In this document: positions 34,812-43,047 of the stretch, piece by piece
Layout of the letters: every line of letters starts with the position of its first letter
How positions within the stretch are numbered: the stretch's first letter is position 1
Notes under the pieces: generated by a model
Database searches by the model: none
Seen by the model: the letters and a program-made list of their open reading frames with translations, nothing else
Told to the model about the DNA's origin: nothing
Source of the DNA: an uncultured Bacillota bacterium
Lineage (GTDB): Bacteria > Bacillota > Clostridia > Lachnospirales > Lachnospiraceae
DNA length: 64,000 bases
Direction: 5' to 3'
NCBI GenBank assembly: GCA_905200905.1
Contig: CAJKMA010000004.1
Location: forward strand, 1-64,000
Made by a program: the position numbers and the translations under genes

Positions 34812-36109
34812 GTATAGTGATGTCCTGCAAACATGGTCAAAAGTTCGGCGGCAGGAAAAGCAAGCCAAATCCCATAAACTCCTAGAAACAGTGGCAGTAC
34901 ATACACAAATACCAGCACCAGAATACATCCTCTAAGCAGGCATAACAACAGTGCATAGCTGTTTTTCACAATGGCCTGGAAATAACAAATATACACCATG
35001 TTCACTGCCATAAACAAAAACCCGATGAAATAAATCCGTACAGCATCTCCTGACATGGCTAAGATATTCTTGTCCGGATTCAGGAAAATATAGGTAAAGA
35101 AATCCGGTATCACAACGCCAATGAGCACAATCACACCACAGACAATCAGCGATGTAATCATGGTAAGTTTTTGCACTTCTCCTGTTCTTTTCTTCAAGCC
35201 TGCCCCGTAGTTAATGGATAAGATTGGCTGTGCCGCCTGATTGACTCCTTTGCTGAGACATGTAACTACAATGGCTGTATTGCAGATGATGCCGTACACA
35301 GTCACACCTGTGTTTCCCACATAACGTAAAAGCTGCAGATTAAACACAAAAATTGTAATTCCCGATGCAATTTCTATGAGAAAACTGGCGGTTCCATTTA
35401 GAATGATCTCTTTTAAGTAGCTTCGTTTTATTCCTCTGAAATTCCATTTTAGCTGGTTTTTCTTTGTAAAAAAATGTGCTGCCAGCATAAAAACCGTGAG
35501 ACAGGAACCAATTACTGTGGCAATCGCTGCACCGGCCATGCCCATATCCATAGGAAACATAAACACATAATCCAGAATAATATTAGTAACACCGCCTGCA
35601 ATCACGGCATTCATAGCCAGATTTGGCGCACCGTCATTTCGTACAAATGTCTGTAGAAAAGATGAGAAAAAATAAGCTCCCATACCCCAGATGATATATG
35701 GAATATACTCCATGATATAAGGCATGGTCTCCTCTGTTCCTCCTAAAATCCAGGCAAGATCTTCCATAAACAGGACACAAAAAATCAGCAGAATAAGCCA
35801 TACTGCCAGGTTCATGAGAAAAGCTGCCGTAAAATATGCGTCTGCCTTTTCTTTCTCTCCTCTGCCCCGGTAAATGGACATCAACACCGAACCGCCCACC
35901 CCGAATAGCAGACCAAGTCCAAAGAAAATATTGTAAATGGGAAGTGCGATATTTAATGCCGCCATAGCCACACTTCCCAGTCCTTTTCCAATCATAATGG
36001 TATCTGCCAGAACATAAATGGATGTCACCATGGTTCCCATAATCGAGGGAATCAAATATCGGAAAAACAAACCATTTACCGGTTTTTCCATAAATTCTTT
36101 TGTTTCCAT
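34787..36109 (-). CDS. MATE family efflux transporter
   Basis: A 440-residue, twelve-helix MATE protein. It opens with LFFRYLIPSIMGTMVTSIYVLADTIMIGKGLG, the MepA-like branch, with the second repeat near 230. Its ATG lies 9 bp after the metallo-hydrolase gene, with AGAGGT upstream, so the two form an operon. The substrate is unknown. Confidence 0.9.
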   Translation of the reverse strand: METKEFMEKPVNGLFFRYLIPSIMGTMVTSIYVLADTIMIGKGLGSVAMAALNIALPIYNIFFGLGLLFGVGGSVLMSIYRGRGEKEKADAYFTAAFLMNLAVWLILLIFCVLFMEDLAWILGGTEETMPYIMEYIPYIIWGMGAYFFSSFLQTFVRNDGAPNLAMNAVIAGGVTNIILDYVFMFPMDMGMAGAAIATVIGSCLTVFMLAAHFFTKKNQLKWNFRGIKRSYLKEIILNGTASFLIEIASGITIFVFNLQLLRYVGNTGVTVYGIICNTAIVVTCLSKGVNQAAQPILSINYGAGLKKRTGEVQKLTMITSLIVCGVIVLIGVVIPDFFTYIFLNPDKNILAMSGDAVRIYFIGFLFMAVNMVYICYFQAIVKNSYALLLCLLRGCILVLVFVYVLPLFLGVYGIWLAFPAAELLTMFAGHHYTKKTEGRG

Positions 36110-36118
36110 AATAACCTC

Positions 36119-36913
36119 TTATAATACTAATTCTGAACCGCAGCACAGATATTCCATACCCGGCACTCTTTCTGAAAGAAATGTAAAAGCTTTCTCTCCA
36201 GTACAATGGCAGGTATAAAACAGGGAATCATACTGTTTCAGTCCCTGTGCGACCCTTTCTAATAGTTCTTCCTCCACGGTAACACCCGTGGTAGGATTAA
36301 ACAGATGAAAGCCTCCGATACACACTTTTGGATGATAAGGTTCAGACTTTTTCAAAATATTCAGCACACCCGTATGACCACATCCCAGCACTAAAACGGT
36401 CTGCTCTCCTTCTGTCAGAATCAGATTCTGTTCATGAAGAAAATCATCTTTTTCCTCTCCTTTGTACAGCACATCATTGGCACTGGAATAGCATCTGGAA
36501 CGGTCTGTCACCACAAATAAGCGAAGCTCCTCATCTATGACAAAATCACCCTCTAAAAGCTGAATCTGGGGATAGTCCTCTGGATTCACAGACAGGCTGA
36601 TGTCTTTTTTCCTGCCATAATTATGGGAATAATATTTCTCAAATGCCGCTTTTTGTACGTAAATATCTGCTTTCTGATTTAATTTCAAAAAAGCTTCCAG
36701 TCCACCTCCATGGTCATAATGTCCATGAGAAAGAATCACGGTATCCACCTGTGCCAGATCAATTCCGAGACGTTCTGCATTCTCCAGAAGGGTTTCATCC
36801 GGTCCCAGATCAAAGAGCATTTTGTGCTGTTTTGTCTCAATATAAAGAGAAAGCCCATGCCTGGGCGTAAAATCGCCTTTGGCATGGTTCTCAACTAAAC
36901 AAGTTATGTTCAT
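36119..36913 (-). CDS. MBL-fold metallo-hydrolase
   Basis: A 264-residue metallo-beta-lactamase-fold enzyme. The metal motif is LSHGHYDHGGG near 62-72, with an early Asp in LFDLGPDET and later His residues in GCGHTGVLN and GGFHLF. It resembles the group annotated as 7,8-dihydropterin-6-methyl synthase-like hydrolases, also found in archaea; the true substrate is unknown. AAGAAGGA precedes the ATG. It is followed by the MATE gene. Confidence 0.85.
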   Translation of the reverse strand: MNITCLVENHAKGDFTPRHGLSLYIETKQHKMLFDLGPDETLLENAERLGIDLAQVDTVILSHGHYDHGGGLEAFLKLNQKADIYVQKAAFEKYYSHNYGRKKDISLSVNPEDYPQIQLLEGDFVIDEELRLFVVTDRSRCYSSANDVLYKGEEKDDFLHEQNLILTEGEQTVLVLGCGHTGVLNILKKSEPYHPKVCIGGFHLFNPTTGVTVEEELLERVAQGLKQYDSLFYTCHCTGEKAFTFLSERVPGMEYLCCGSELVL

Positions 36914-36943
36914 GGTCTGTTTATCCTTCTTTCTCTGCCTGTC

Positions 36944-37144
36944 CTAAAGTTCGGAAACTTCCTCTTCTGTAAGCATGCGGATATTATTTTTATTTAAAAT
37001 CTTCTTGGCTTTGATACGGTCTTCCACTTTGATGATCATACACGCCAGGTTCCCACTCTGGGCAAAAAATGCATATGCATAATCAAGGCTGATTCCTTCT
37101 GCTGCCACATTTAAACCCATACGCTTCATAAAGTCCTCTTGCAA
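36944..37144 (-). pseudogene. 3' remnant of an ACT-domain amino-acid-binding gene
   Basis: The frame reads VAAEGISLDYAYAFFAQSGN, then MIIKVEDRIKAKKILNKNN and ends MLTEEEVSEL. This matches the second half of the small two-ACT proteins usually found at the end of iorA-iorB-CoA-ligase clusters in Clostridia. The first half is missing. Upstream in another frame is the start of iorA, which suggests a large deletion fused the two ends. The beginning, MQEDFMKRMG, is the out-of-frame reading of iorA sequence. Confidence 0.65.
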
Positions 37145-37175
37145 CAGCAGTATTTCCTAACATTAATTGTTTCAT
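37083..37175 (-). pseudogene. iorA: 5' remnant of indolepyruvate ferredoxin oxidoreductase alpha subunit
   Basis: From the ATG at 37175 the frame reads MKQLMLGNTAVARGLYEA, a clear match to the start of IorA as I recall it, then goes off (YGFKCGSRRNQP) and stops at 37083. The ATG overlaps the stop of the yerC-like gene (ATGA). IorA is normally about 600 residues, so nearly all is gone. The join leads straight into the ACT-domain remnant. Confidence 0.7.
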
Positions 37176-37489
37176 TTTACCTCTTCCATTCTTTCTTCCT
37201 TCTCTTTCTTTTCTTTATCAAATATTTCCCTCATGGCATTTTCTCCATAATTCAGCATCCGATTAACTCTGCTGATAGTTGCACTACTAGCCCTAGTTTT
37301 ATTTCCAATTTCTGTATAGACCTTTCCTTCATACAGCATCTTAGCTACCGCATAACGCTGCTCCATGGCAGTCAGTTCTGTCATGCTGCACAAATCCTGA
37401 AAAAAACGGCGGCACTGCTCTAAATTTTCTAAACGTAGAATACTTTCATACATCTCTGTACAATAATCACTATCTTTTTCCTTTGCCAT
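37172..37489 (-). CDS. YerC/YecD family TrpR-like transcriptional regulator
   Basis: A 105-residue protein of the TrpR-related YerC family: ENLEQCRRFFQDLCSMTEL, AMEQRYAVAKMLYEGKVYTEIG, then the recognition helix TRASSATISRVNRMLNYG. It probably represses aromatic amino-acid or related genes, and binds DNA as a dimer. The gene has a good promoter and AAGGGGAG ribosome site. Its stop overlaps the ATG of the iorA remnant, suggesting it once led an iorA-containing operon. Confidence 0.9.
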   Translation of the reverse strand: MAKEKDSDYCTEMYESILRLENLEQCRRFFQDLCSMTELTAMEQRYAVAKMLYEGKVYTEIGNKTRASSATISRVNRMLNYGENAMREIFDKEKKEKEERMEEVK

Positions 37490-37540
37490 CTAAAACTCCC
37501 CTTTTCTGCTTTTTATTTTTCAGTAATACACTTGTTTTTT

Positions 37541-37569
37541 ATTTTATCACACTTTTACCCTTTAAGCAA
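37541..37569 (-). promoter_or_regulatory. Promoter of the yerC-like gene
   Basis: On the minus strand TTGCTT (37569-37564) and TAAAAT (37546-37541) have a 17-bp spacer, about 50 bp upstream of the start. Confidence 0.65.
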
Positions 37570-37585
37570 TTAAAGAATTTTAAAT

Positions 37586-37613
37586 TTGACATTTCTAAAA
37601 AACTTCGTATAAT
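37586..37613 (+). promoter_or_regulatory. Near-perfect promoter facing an acyl-CoA ligase remnant
   Basis: TTGACA (37586-37591) and TATAAT (37608-37613) with a 16-bp spacer: both hexamers are perfect. Its only downstream target is a destroyed ligase gene, followed by the lysC terminator region. It is divergent from the yerC promoter. Confidence 0.75.
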
Positions 37614-37659
37614 TCACTTTAACACTAAAAGAGAAAAATATTTCCTTATATGGGAAAGG

Positions 37660-37851
37660 GGAATTACTTAGAATGTATTTAATGAAAAAGCCAATCGTTT
37701 TGCCAATATGATTTTGGATCGTGGCATTAAAAAGTGGGATAAGGCTGGTATTGATTATCCCAGTACCTCGCCCTGTATTTCTGTAGATAATGAAGAAGAT
37801 AATGCGGTAATCTATTTTTCTTCTGGAACCACAGGATTCCCCAATTGAAGC
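37660..37851 (+). pseudogene. Remnant of an AMP-forming acyl-CoA synthetase
   Basis: The frame from 37672 reads NVFNEKANRFANMILDRGIKK, then jumps to PCISVDNEEDNAVIYFSSGTTGFPN and stops at TGA (37849-37851). The first piece is the usual N-terminal motif of acetyl/acyl-CoA synthetases, and YFSSGTTGFP is the AMP-binding P-loop, which normally lies about 110 residues later. So an internal stretch is missing, a frameshift lies near 37670, and everything after the P-loop is gone. A GGGAAAGGGG ribosome-like site and a perfect promoter remain upstream. Confidence 0.75.
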
Positions 37852-37880
37852 CGCTACCCTAGGTATCTGCGCATAAAAAA
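37852..37880. other. Unassigned short stretch after the ligase remnant
   Basis: In one frame it reads PIEAATLGICA before a stop, which could be a scrap of another coding sequence, but it is too short to name. The whole interval 37490-38024 holds no intact gene: only the two promoters, this remnant and the lysC terminator. Confidence 0.2.
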
Positions 37881-37942
37881 AACAGCTATACCATTTACTT
37901 GTCAGCAGCCTATGCTGTACAGTCTTCGCAATTGGTATAGCT
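37874..37942 (-). terminator. Structured terminator of lysC
   Basis: On the minus strand AGCTATACCA (37942-37933) pairs perfectly with TGGTATAGCT (37893-37884), followed by GTTTTTTTT. The 39-nt loop holds a second stem CAGCA/TGCTG. It lies 80 bp after the lysC stop. Confidence 0.7.
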
Positions 37943-38024
37943 ATTTCTCAGTTATTCAAAAGCCAGCGTGCATTCTTCTAAAGCACTATCTCTTTTACAA
38001 AGATTGCTACACTCTTAATATTCC

Positions 38025-39236
38025 TTATACCCATTCTTCCGCAAATCGGTCATGCACAGCGCGCATAGCAATTTCTGCCTCATCTTCTCTTACGACTGCT
38101 GTGATACGAATTTCAGAAGTTGTAATCATATCTGTGTTAACCCCTGCTCCTGAAAGTGCTTCAAACATCTTAGCAGCAACGCCTGCATTGGCGCTGACTC
38201 CTGCACCTACCACCGATACTTTTGCCACATCCTCCTGACAGGCAATCTCTACATTACCTAACACTTCCTTGTGGTCTTCTAACAATTTCATAGTTACTAG
38301 CATATCTGCCCTGGCAACTGTAAATGTCAGTGTTTTTGTTCCGTTATGATCCAGAGATTGAATCATAACGTCAATATTCAGATTATTTCCTGCCATAAGA
38401 TTCAACAACTTAAAGGTACTTTCCGGCTCATTTTTCATTCCTGACACTGAAATCTTAGCAATATTTTTATCGGTTGCTACGCCACTAATTAACATTTTTT
38501 CCATTTTTGTACACTCCTTTACAACGGTTCCTTCTCCTGGTGCCATGCTGGATTTTACTACCAACTTTACATTGTATCTTCGCGCCATTTCCACACAACG
38601 ATTGTGTAAAACCTTAGCTCCTAAAGACGCCAACTCCAGCATTTCTTCATAGGTTACTTCCTGTTTTTTTCTGGCATTTGGCACAATTCTTGGATCTGCA
38701 GTATAGACACCATCCACATCTGTATATATCTCACAAACATCTGCATGAAGAGCTGCTGCCAAGGCCACTGCTGTAGTATCAGAACCACCTCTTCCCAAGG
38801 TGGTAACATCCTCATATTTATTCACGCCCTGGAAGCCTGTGACTACTACAATTTTATTAGAATCTAATTCTTTTTGGATACGTTCTGTATCAATCCGTTT
38901 CAGTTTTGCATTCTGATAGGCTGAAGAAGTATACATAGGCACCTGCCATGCATTAAGGGAAATTGCAGTCACACCCATCTGAATCATAGTCATTGCCATA
39001 AGCGAAACTGACACCTGTTCTCCTGTAGCAAGAAGCATATCCATCTCCCTTCTAGAAGGCATACTGCTAATATGAGCTGCCTGACTCAGAAGATGGTCTG
39101 TTGTCTTTCCCATAGCTGAGAGAACCACGACTACTTGATTTCCCTCTTTCCATTTTTTGATACACTGTTCTGCTACATTCCTGATTTTATCCAGGTCAGC
39201 CACAGAACTTCCGCCGAATTTCATCACTGCAAGCAT
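38025..39236 (-). CDS. lysC: Aspartate kinase
   Basis: Phosphorylates aspartate, the first step to lysine, threonine and methionine. The 403-residue chain has the signature KFGGSSVADLDKI at 6-18, the GRGGSDTTAVALAAAL loop near 150, the EIYTDVDGVYTADPR segment, and two C-terminal ACT domains (about 265-403). At this length and with tandem ACT domains it should be feedback-regulated. A consensus promoter lies upstream; no lysine riboswitch was found. It is divergent from the lysine exporter genes. Confidence 0.95.
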   Translation of the reverse strand: MLAVMKFGGSSVADLDKIRNVAEQCIKKWKEGNQVVVVLSAMGKTTDHLLSQAAHISSMPSRREMDMLLATGEQVSVSLMAMTMIQMGVTAISLNAWQVPMYTSSAYQNAKLKRIDTERIQKELDSNKIVVVTGFQGVNKYEDVTTLGRGGSDTTAVALAAALHADVCEIYTDVDGVYTADPRIVPNARKKQEVTYEEMLELASLGAKVLHNRCVEMARRYNVKLVVKSSMAPGEGTVVKECTKMEKMLISGVATDKNIAKISVSGMKNEPESTFKLLNLMAGNNLNIDVMIQSLDHNGTKTLTFTVARADMLVTMKLLEDHKEVLGNVEIACQEDVAKVSVVGAGVSANAGVAAKMFEALSGAGVNTDMITTSEIRITAVVREDEAEIAMRAVHDRFAEEWV

Positions 39237-39287
39237 ATTTTTTCTGTGTCCCTTTCTGTTAATTTATGCGTTTTCTATTTCCTGGAC

Positions 39288-39316
39288 ATTTTACCACATA
39301 CCCTAAAAATATCCAA
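39288..39316 (-). promoter_or_regulatory. lysC promoter
   Basis: On the minus strand TTGGAT (39316-39311) and TAAAAT (39293-39288) have a 17-bp spacer. The leader is about 45 nt, too short for a lysine riboswitch. Confidence 0.6.
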
Positions 39317-39432
39317 GTATTTTTGTAATTCCCTAAATGTCTCCTAAAAGGCCCATGATTTGCTTCACTTTATTACTAAATTGTGATAAGATAAATATTA
39401 AAATTCTTAAATACAAAAGGAGTTATATCAAT

Positions 39433-39729
39433 ATGGATGTTTTAATTATCATGTGTCTTGGGATTTTAGCAGGACGATTTTTGTTATCACCGCGCATAAA
39501 AAAAATGAGCGAAACAATATCTGTTGTATGTACTTTTCTTTTAATTTTTTCTATGGGAGTTGTATTAGGAAACAATGAAAATTTTTTTAAAGATTTATCT
39601 TCCTTGGGATTCTCAAGTTTGCTATTTTTCTTGATTCCAACAGCATTTTCTATTTTGATCGTTTTTATTTTAACACGAAAAATGATGGTCAAAAATAACA
39701 CAAAAAAAGGAAAAGAGGAACAGTCATGA
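39433..39729 (+). CDS. LysO-family exporter, N-terminal subunit
   Basis: A 98-residue membrane protein with three helices: MDVLIIMCLGILAGRFLL, then ISVVCTFLLIFSMGVVLG, and a third near 60-85. This corresponds to the first third of E. coli LysO (YbjE), which is one chain of about 299 residues. AAGGAG lies 10 nt before the ATG. Its stop overlaps the next gene's start (ATGA). Together the two make 298 residues. Confidence 0.8.
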   Translation: MDVLIIMCLGILAGRFLLSPRIKKMSETISVVCTFLLIFSMGVVLGNNENFFKDLSSLGFSSLLFFLIPTAFSILIVFILTRKMMVKNNTKKGKEEQS

Positions 39730-40328
39730 TTGTCTTGTGTATGATTTCCGCATTGGCTTTCGGATTACTTTATGGCCTGTCAGGCATAGAAATAACGCTC
39801 GTAGAACTCATAAGCAAAAATACTGATATCATTTTGTATGTTTTGATGTTTTTCATTGGAATCAGTATCGGAATGCAAAAAGATATTTTTTTTAAAATAA
39901 AAGAATACCATATCAAGATATTTATTATTCCCATAGGAACTATTATCGGCTCTTTTCTTGGAGGAATTATCTGCTCACTAATTCTGAAAATACCTATTGG
40001 TTACGGTACTGCTATAACCAGCGGTTTAGGCTGGTACAGCCTGGCAGGGGTTACCATCAGCAGCCTTGCAAATGCACAAATTGGAAGTATCGCTTTTTTA
40101 AGCAATCTTATGAGAGAAATTATTTCCTTCCTTATTATTCCATTTCTCGCCACTCATTTTAATTATTTTACTTGCATTGCTTCAGCAGGAGCTACTAGTG
40201 AAGATACGACATTGCCAATTATTTTAAAATACACCAACGAAGAAACTGTAGTGATGTCTGTTTTTAATGGCATTATTTGTTCACTAATGGTACCATTTTT
40301 AATTTCTTTTTGTCTAAAAATGGTATAA
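39726..40328 (+). CDS. LysO-family exporter, C-terminal subunit
   Basis: A 200-residue membrane protein with about six helices and the LysO core: FFIGISIGMQKD, PIGTIIGSFLGG, GYGTAITSGLGWYSLAGV and NLMREIISFLIIPFLA. LysO exports lysine and toxic analogues. Its start overlaps the upstream small gene, so the exporter is probably made from two coupled chains. It is divergent from lysC, consistent with lysine homeostasis. No terminator is obvious afterwards. Confidence 0.85.
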   Translation: MIVLCMISALAFGLLYGLSGIEITLVELISKNTDIILYVLMFFIGISIGMQKDIFFKIKEYHIKIFIIPIGTIIGSFLGGIICSLILKIPIGYGTAITSGLGWYSLAGVTISSLANAQIGSIAFLSNLMREIISFLIIPFLATHFNYFTCIASAGATSEDTTLPIILKYTNEETVVMSVFNGIICSLMVPFLISFCLKMV

Positions 40329-40391
40329 ATTCAACCATATACAAATATATCATATAATATCATCCTACAAATCTGGTAGAAGGCAGCTAGC

Positions 40392-41525
40392 TTATCCAAT
40401 CAAATCTTTCAAAGCCGCTACTGCCTGATCTACCTCTTCCTCTGTATTATAATGAGAAAAGCTAAACCGGACAGCCCCTTGCTCCACCGTACCAAGAGCC
40501 TGATGCATCAACGGCGCACAGTGAGCCCCTGGACGAGTCGCAATGCCATATTCCCCTGCCAGAAAGTCACTCACTTCTGAAGAATCATACCCTGCTACAT
40601 TTAGAGAAACAATGGGACAACGCTCCTGATTTTCAAAATCTCCATACAGGGTAATCCCCGGAATTTCTACCACTTTTTGGTAAAAATCCCACATAAGTTT
40701 TTGCTCTTTTTCCCGAATAACAGAAATTCCTGTTTCTTTTAAATAGTCCAGCGCCGCGTGTAAACCAGACAGTCCATGTGCATTTAAAGTTCCTGCTTCC
40801 AATGCAGTAGGCATCTTCTCAGGATGGGTTCTTTTATAGGTTTGCACTCCGCTTCCTCCTGATTTCAATGGTCGGATTCTCAACCCTTTTTGCACATACA
40901 TTCCACCCGTTCCCTGGGGTGCTAAAAGCCCTTTATGTCCGGTAAAACACAAAACATCAATCTTCATTTCCTGCACATCTATAGGAAAAAAACCTGCCGT
41001 CTGGGAAGCATCTACCAGAAACAACAGCCCATGTTTTTTTGCAATGGCTCCTACTCTTTTTATATCCAATAAATTCCCTGTAACATTGGATCCATGAGTG
41101 CATACAATGGCTTTTGTATTCTCTTGCATGTGTTTTTCAAAATCTTCATACGAAATACATCCTTTTGCATCACTTTCCAAAATGGTAAGCTCCAAACCCT
41201 TCTCTTCCAGCTCAAAGAGAGGCCGTAATACAGAATTGTGTTCCAATTGGGTAGTAAGAATATGATCTCCTGGAGAAAAAAGTCCCTTAATTGCTGTGTT
41301 CAGACTTTCCGTAGCATTGGCAGTAAAAACTACCTGCGCCGGGTCCTCTCCATGGAACAACTCTGCTACCTTTCTCCTGGTATCATAAATCATTCTAGAG
41401 GCATCCAAAGAAGAAACATGTGCTCCTCTTCCTGCATTTCCCATGGAAGAAAGCGCCTTTGTTACTGCCTCCACCACTTCCTTGGGTTTCTGCATAGTTG
41501 TGGCCGCATTATCAAAATAAATCAT
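40392..41525 (-). CDS. Class V aminotransferase / cysteine desulfurase-like PLP enzyme
   Basis: A 377-residue fold-type I PLP enzyme. It opens with MIYFDNAATTMQKPKEV, has the Lys in CFTGHKGLLAPQGTGG as the PLP anchor near 200, and ends with the active Cys region RPGAHCAPLMHQALGT. It resembles the EF2568-type class V family seen in anaerobes, which may act as a cysteine desulfurase or selenocysteine lyase; the true role is unknown. It lies 15 bp after the FGGY kinase gene, with GAGAGGG before the ATG, so they are probably co-transcribed although no functional link is clear. Confidence 0.85.
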   Translation of the reverse strand: MIYFDNAATTMQKPKEVVEAVTKALSSMGNAGRGAHVSSLDASRMIYDTRRKVAELFHGEDPAQVVFTANATESLNTAIKGLFSPGDHILTTQLEHNSVLRPLFELEEKGLELTILESDAKGCISYEDFEKHMQENTKAIVCTHGSNVTGNLLDIKRVGAIAKKHGLLFLVDASQTAGFFPIDVQEMKIDVLCFTGHKGLLAPQGTGGMYVQKGLRIRPLKSGGSGVQTYKRTHPEKMPTALEAGTLNAHGLSGLHAALDYLKETGISVIREKEQKLMWDFYQKVVEIPGITLYGDFENQERCPIVSLNVAGYDSSEVSDFLAGEYGIATRPGAHCAPLMHQALGTVEQGAVRFSFSHYNTEEEVDQAVAALKDLIG

Positions 41526-41540
41526 TCCAAAATCCCTCTC

Positions 41541-42851
41541 TTACCTCACGATCATAGCCCCTGTCATGGCTGCGCCAAGGGCTGCCTCTTCTGTGTGTTC
41601 TGCCAACTGAAAATCCATGGAAAATCTCTGGCTCATAAGCTGCTGAAGGAAAGGATTTCTTCGGAGTCCATTGCCCGAGCCAAGGATTTTTGTTTTGGGG
41701 CTTTTCAGTCCTTTTTCTATTTCCTGATACATCTCATACAATTCTTCTGTCATGCCTTCCAGCACACCCAAAACTAAAGAAGCTGGTGTAAAATTATCAA
41801 TTCCTATGTTTTGGATACTTCCCCTTTTGTCTGGATATTCCCTAGTTCCAGAGAATCTAGTATCTATCCTCCATTTTTCCTCCATGCTATTTCTAGCATA
41901 GAGCAAACGCTCCATCACTGCATAATGATTCATCTCCACAATTCCCATGGCTTCTGCGTACTGACGGAAAAAGTTTTCAAGCAAAGCATAAGCTCTTCCT
42001 CCGCATAAGGAGGAACCAACTAAAAGGTACTGATTTCCCAAATATGGCCTGGCCTCAATTTCTCCTGCCTCATAAAAATCTTTGGAGCATACAGAAACTT
42101 GTCCACCTGTTCCCATGTTCAACAAAATGGTGTTTTCTGGATTCTTTACAGAACCTAAAAAGCTGGCTTGGTTATCACCAATAGCTACACAGACCGGAAT
42201 TTTCTTATAAGTTCCCAGGATGGAAATCTCCTGGGTAATCTTAGGCAGCATGGTACTCTCTATTCCCATCTGTTCCAGGATTTTCTCATAAAAACAGCCT
42301 TTTTTTACATCAAAAAGCCCAAATCCAGCTGCATTACTAGCATGTACCAGAGGTTCTTTTTGTCCCGTCAATACCATCCCTAAATAATCCATGATTGTGC
42401 AGAAGCCAACTGCCTGTTTTGGTATCTTTCCTGTCTGATGCTGGTACAGATGGGTAACCAAACCATAGCCTGTATATGCTCTTTTTCCATAGGTTTCCTG
42501 CAAAATCTGGCAAATACTTTTCCCTTCTAAAAGAGGTTGATTTCCTCTTCCATCCTGCCAGGTATACAGAGGACTTACATGTTTTCCCTGTGCATCCACA
42601 TAAAGGATTCCATGCATCTGTCCTGTAAGACCAATGGCTTTGATATCTGGATATTCTTTTAAAATTTTCTCCAGAAGTGTTCTAGTTTTCTCAAGGATAT
42701 GCTGTAGATCCTGCACCTTTTCCCAAGCAGCGTTTGATTTTAAAAAGCTCTGATTTTCCACTGTATAAGCCTTCTCTACACTTCCATTTTGACTGTCTGC
42801 CACAACTGCACTAATGGTGGTTGTTCCTATGTCAATTCCCAATGTTCTCAT
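41541..42851 (-). CDS. FGGY-family carbohydrate kinase
   Basis: A 436-residue sugar kinase. It opens with MRTLGIDIGTTTISAVV (ATP-phosphate loop), has GLTGQMHGILYVD near 80, and the late ATP-binding segments NMGTGGQVSV and GSGNGLRRNPFLQQ. It is nearest the sedoheptulokinase or xylulokinase branch. The ATG at 42851 has GGGGAGG upstream; a longer frame adds 12 unsupported residues. It is divergent from the GH31 gene, which suggests a role in using the released sugar. Confidence 0.87.
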   Translation of the reverse strand: MRTLGIDIGTTTISAVVADSQNGSVEKAYTVENQSFLKSNAAWEKVQDLQHILEKTRTLLEKILKEYPDIKAIGLTGQMHGILYVDAQGKHVSPLYTWQDGRGNQPLLEGKSICQILQETYGKRAYTGYGLVTHLYQHQTGKIPKQAVGFCTIMDYLGMVLTGQKEPLVHASNAAGFGLFDVKKGCFYEKILEQMGIESTMLPKITQEISILGTYKKIPVCVAIGDNQASFLGSVKNPENTILLNMGTGGQVSVCSKDFYEAGEIEARPYLGNQYLLVGSSLCGGRAYALLENFFRQYAEAMGIVEMNHYAVMERLLYARNSMEEKWRIDTRFSGTREYPDKRGSIQNIGIDNFTPASLVLGVLEGMTEELYEMYQEIEKGLKSPKTKILGSGNGLRRNPFLQQLMSQRFSMDFQLAEHTEEAALGAAMTGAMIVR

Positions 42852-43047
42852 AAATTCCTCCCCATTTATCCATCTTTTGTCACCCATTTTATCACAAAAT
42901 TCTCCTCTGCACCAGAATGCATCCCACTCTCAGGAAAAAGTCAAAATACTATAGTTTTTTCTTGGATTATTAGGAGAATTTCCCATTTTTTTATACTATA
43001 ATAGAGATACTTTGAAAAATCATGTATTGATAAAGGAGGATTTATTT

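Noticed and set aside
39237..39432. Possible lysine riboswitch upstream of lysC
   Set aside because: The promoter lies only about 50 bp before the start, leaving no room for the roughly 170-nt L-box, and none of its conserved segments is seen.
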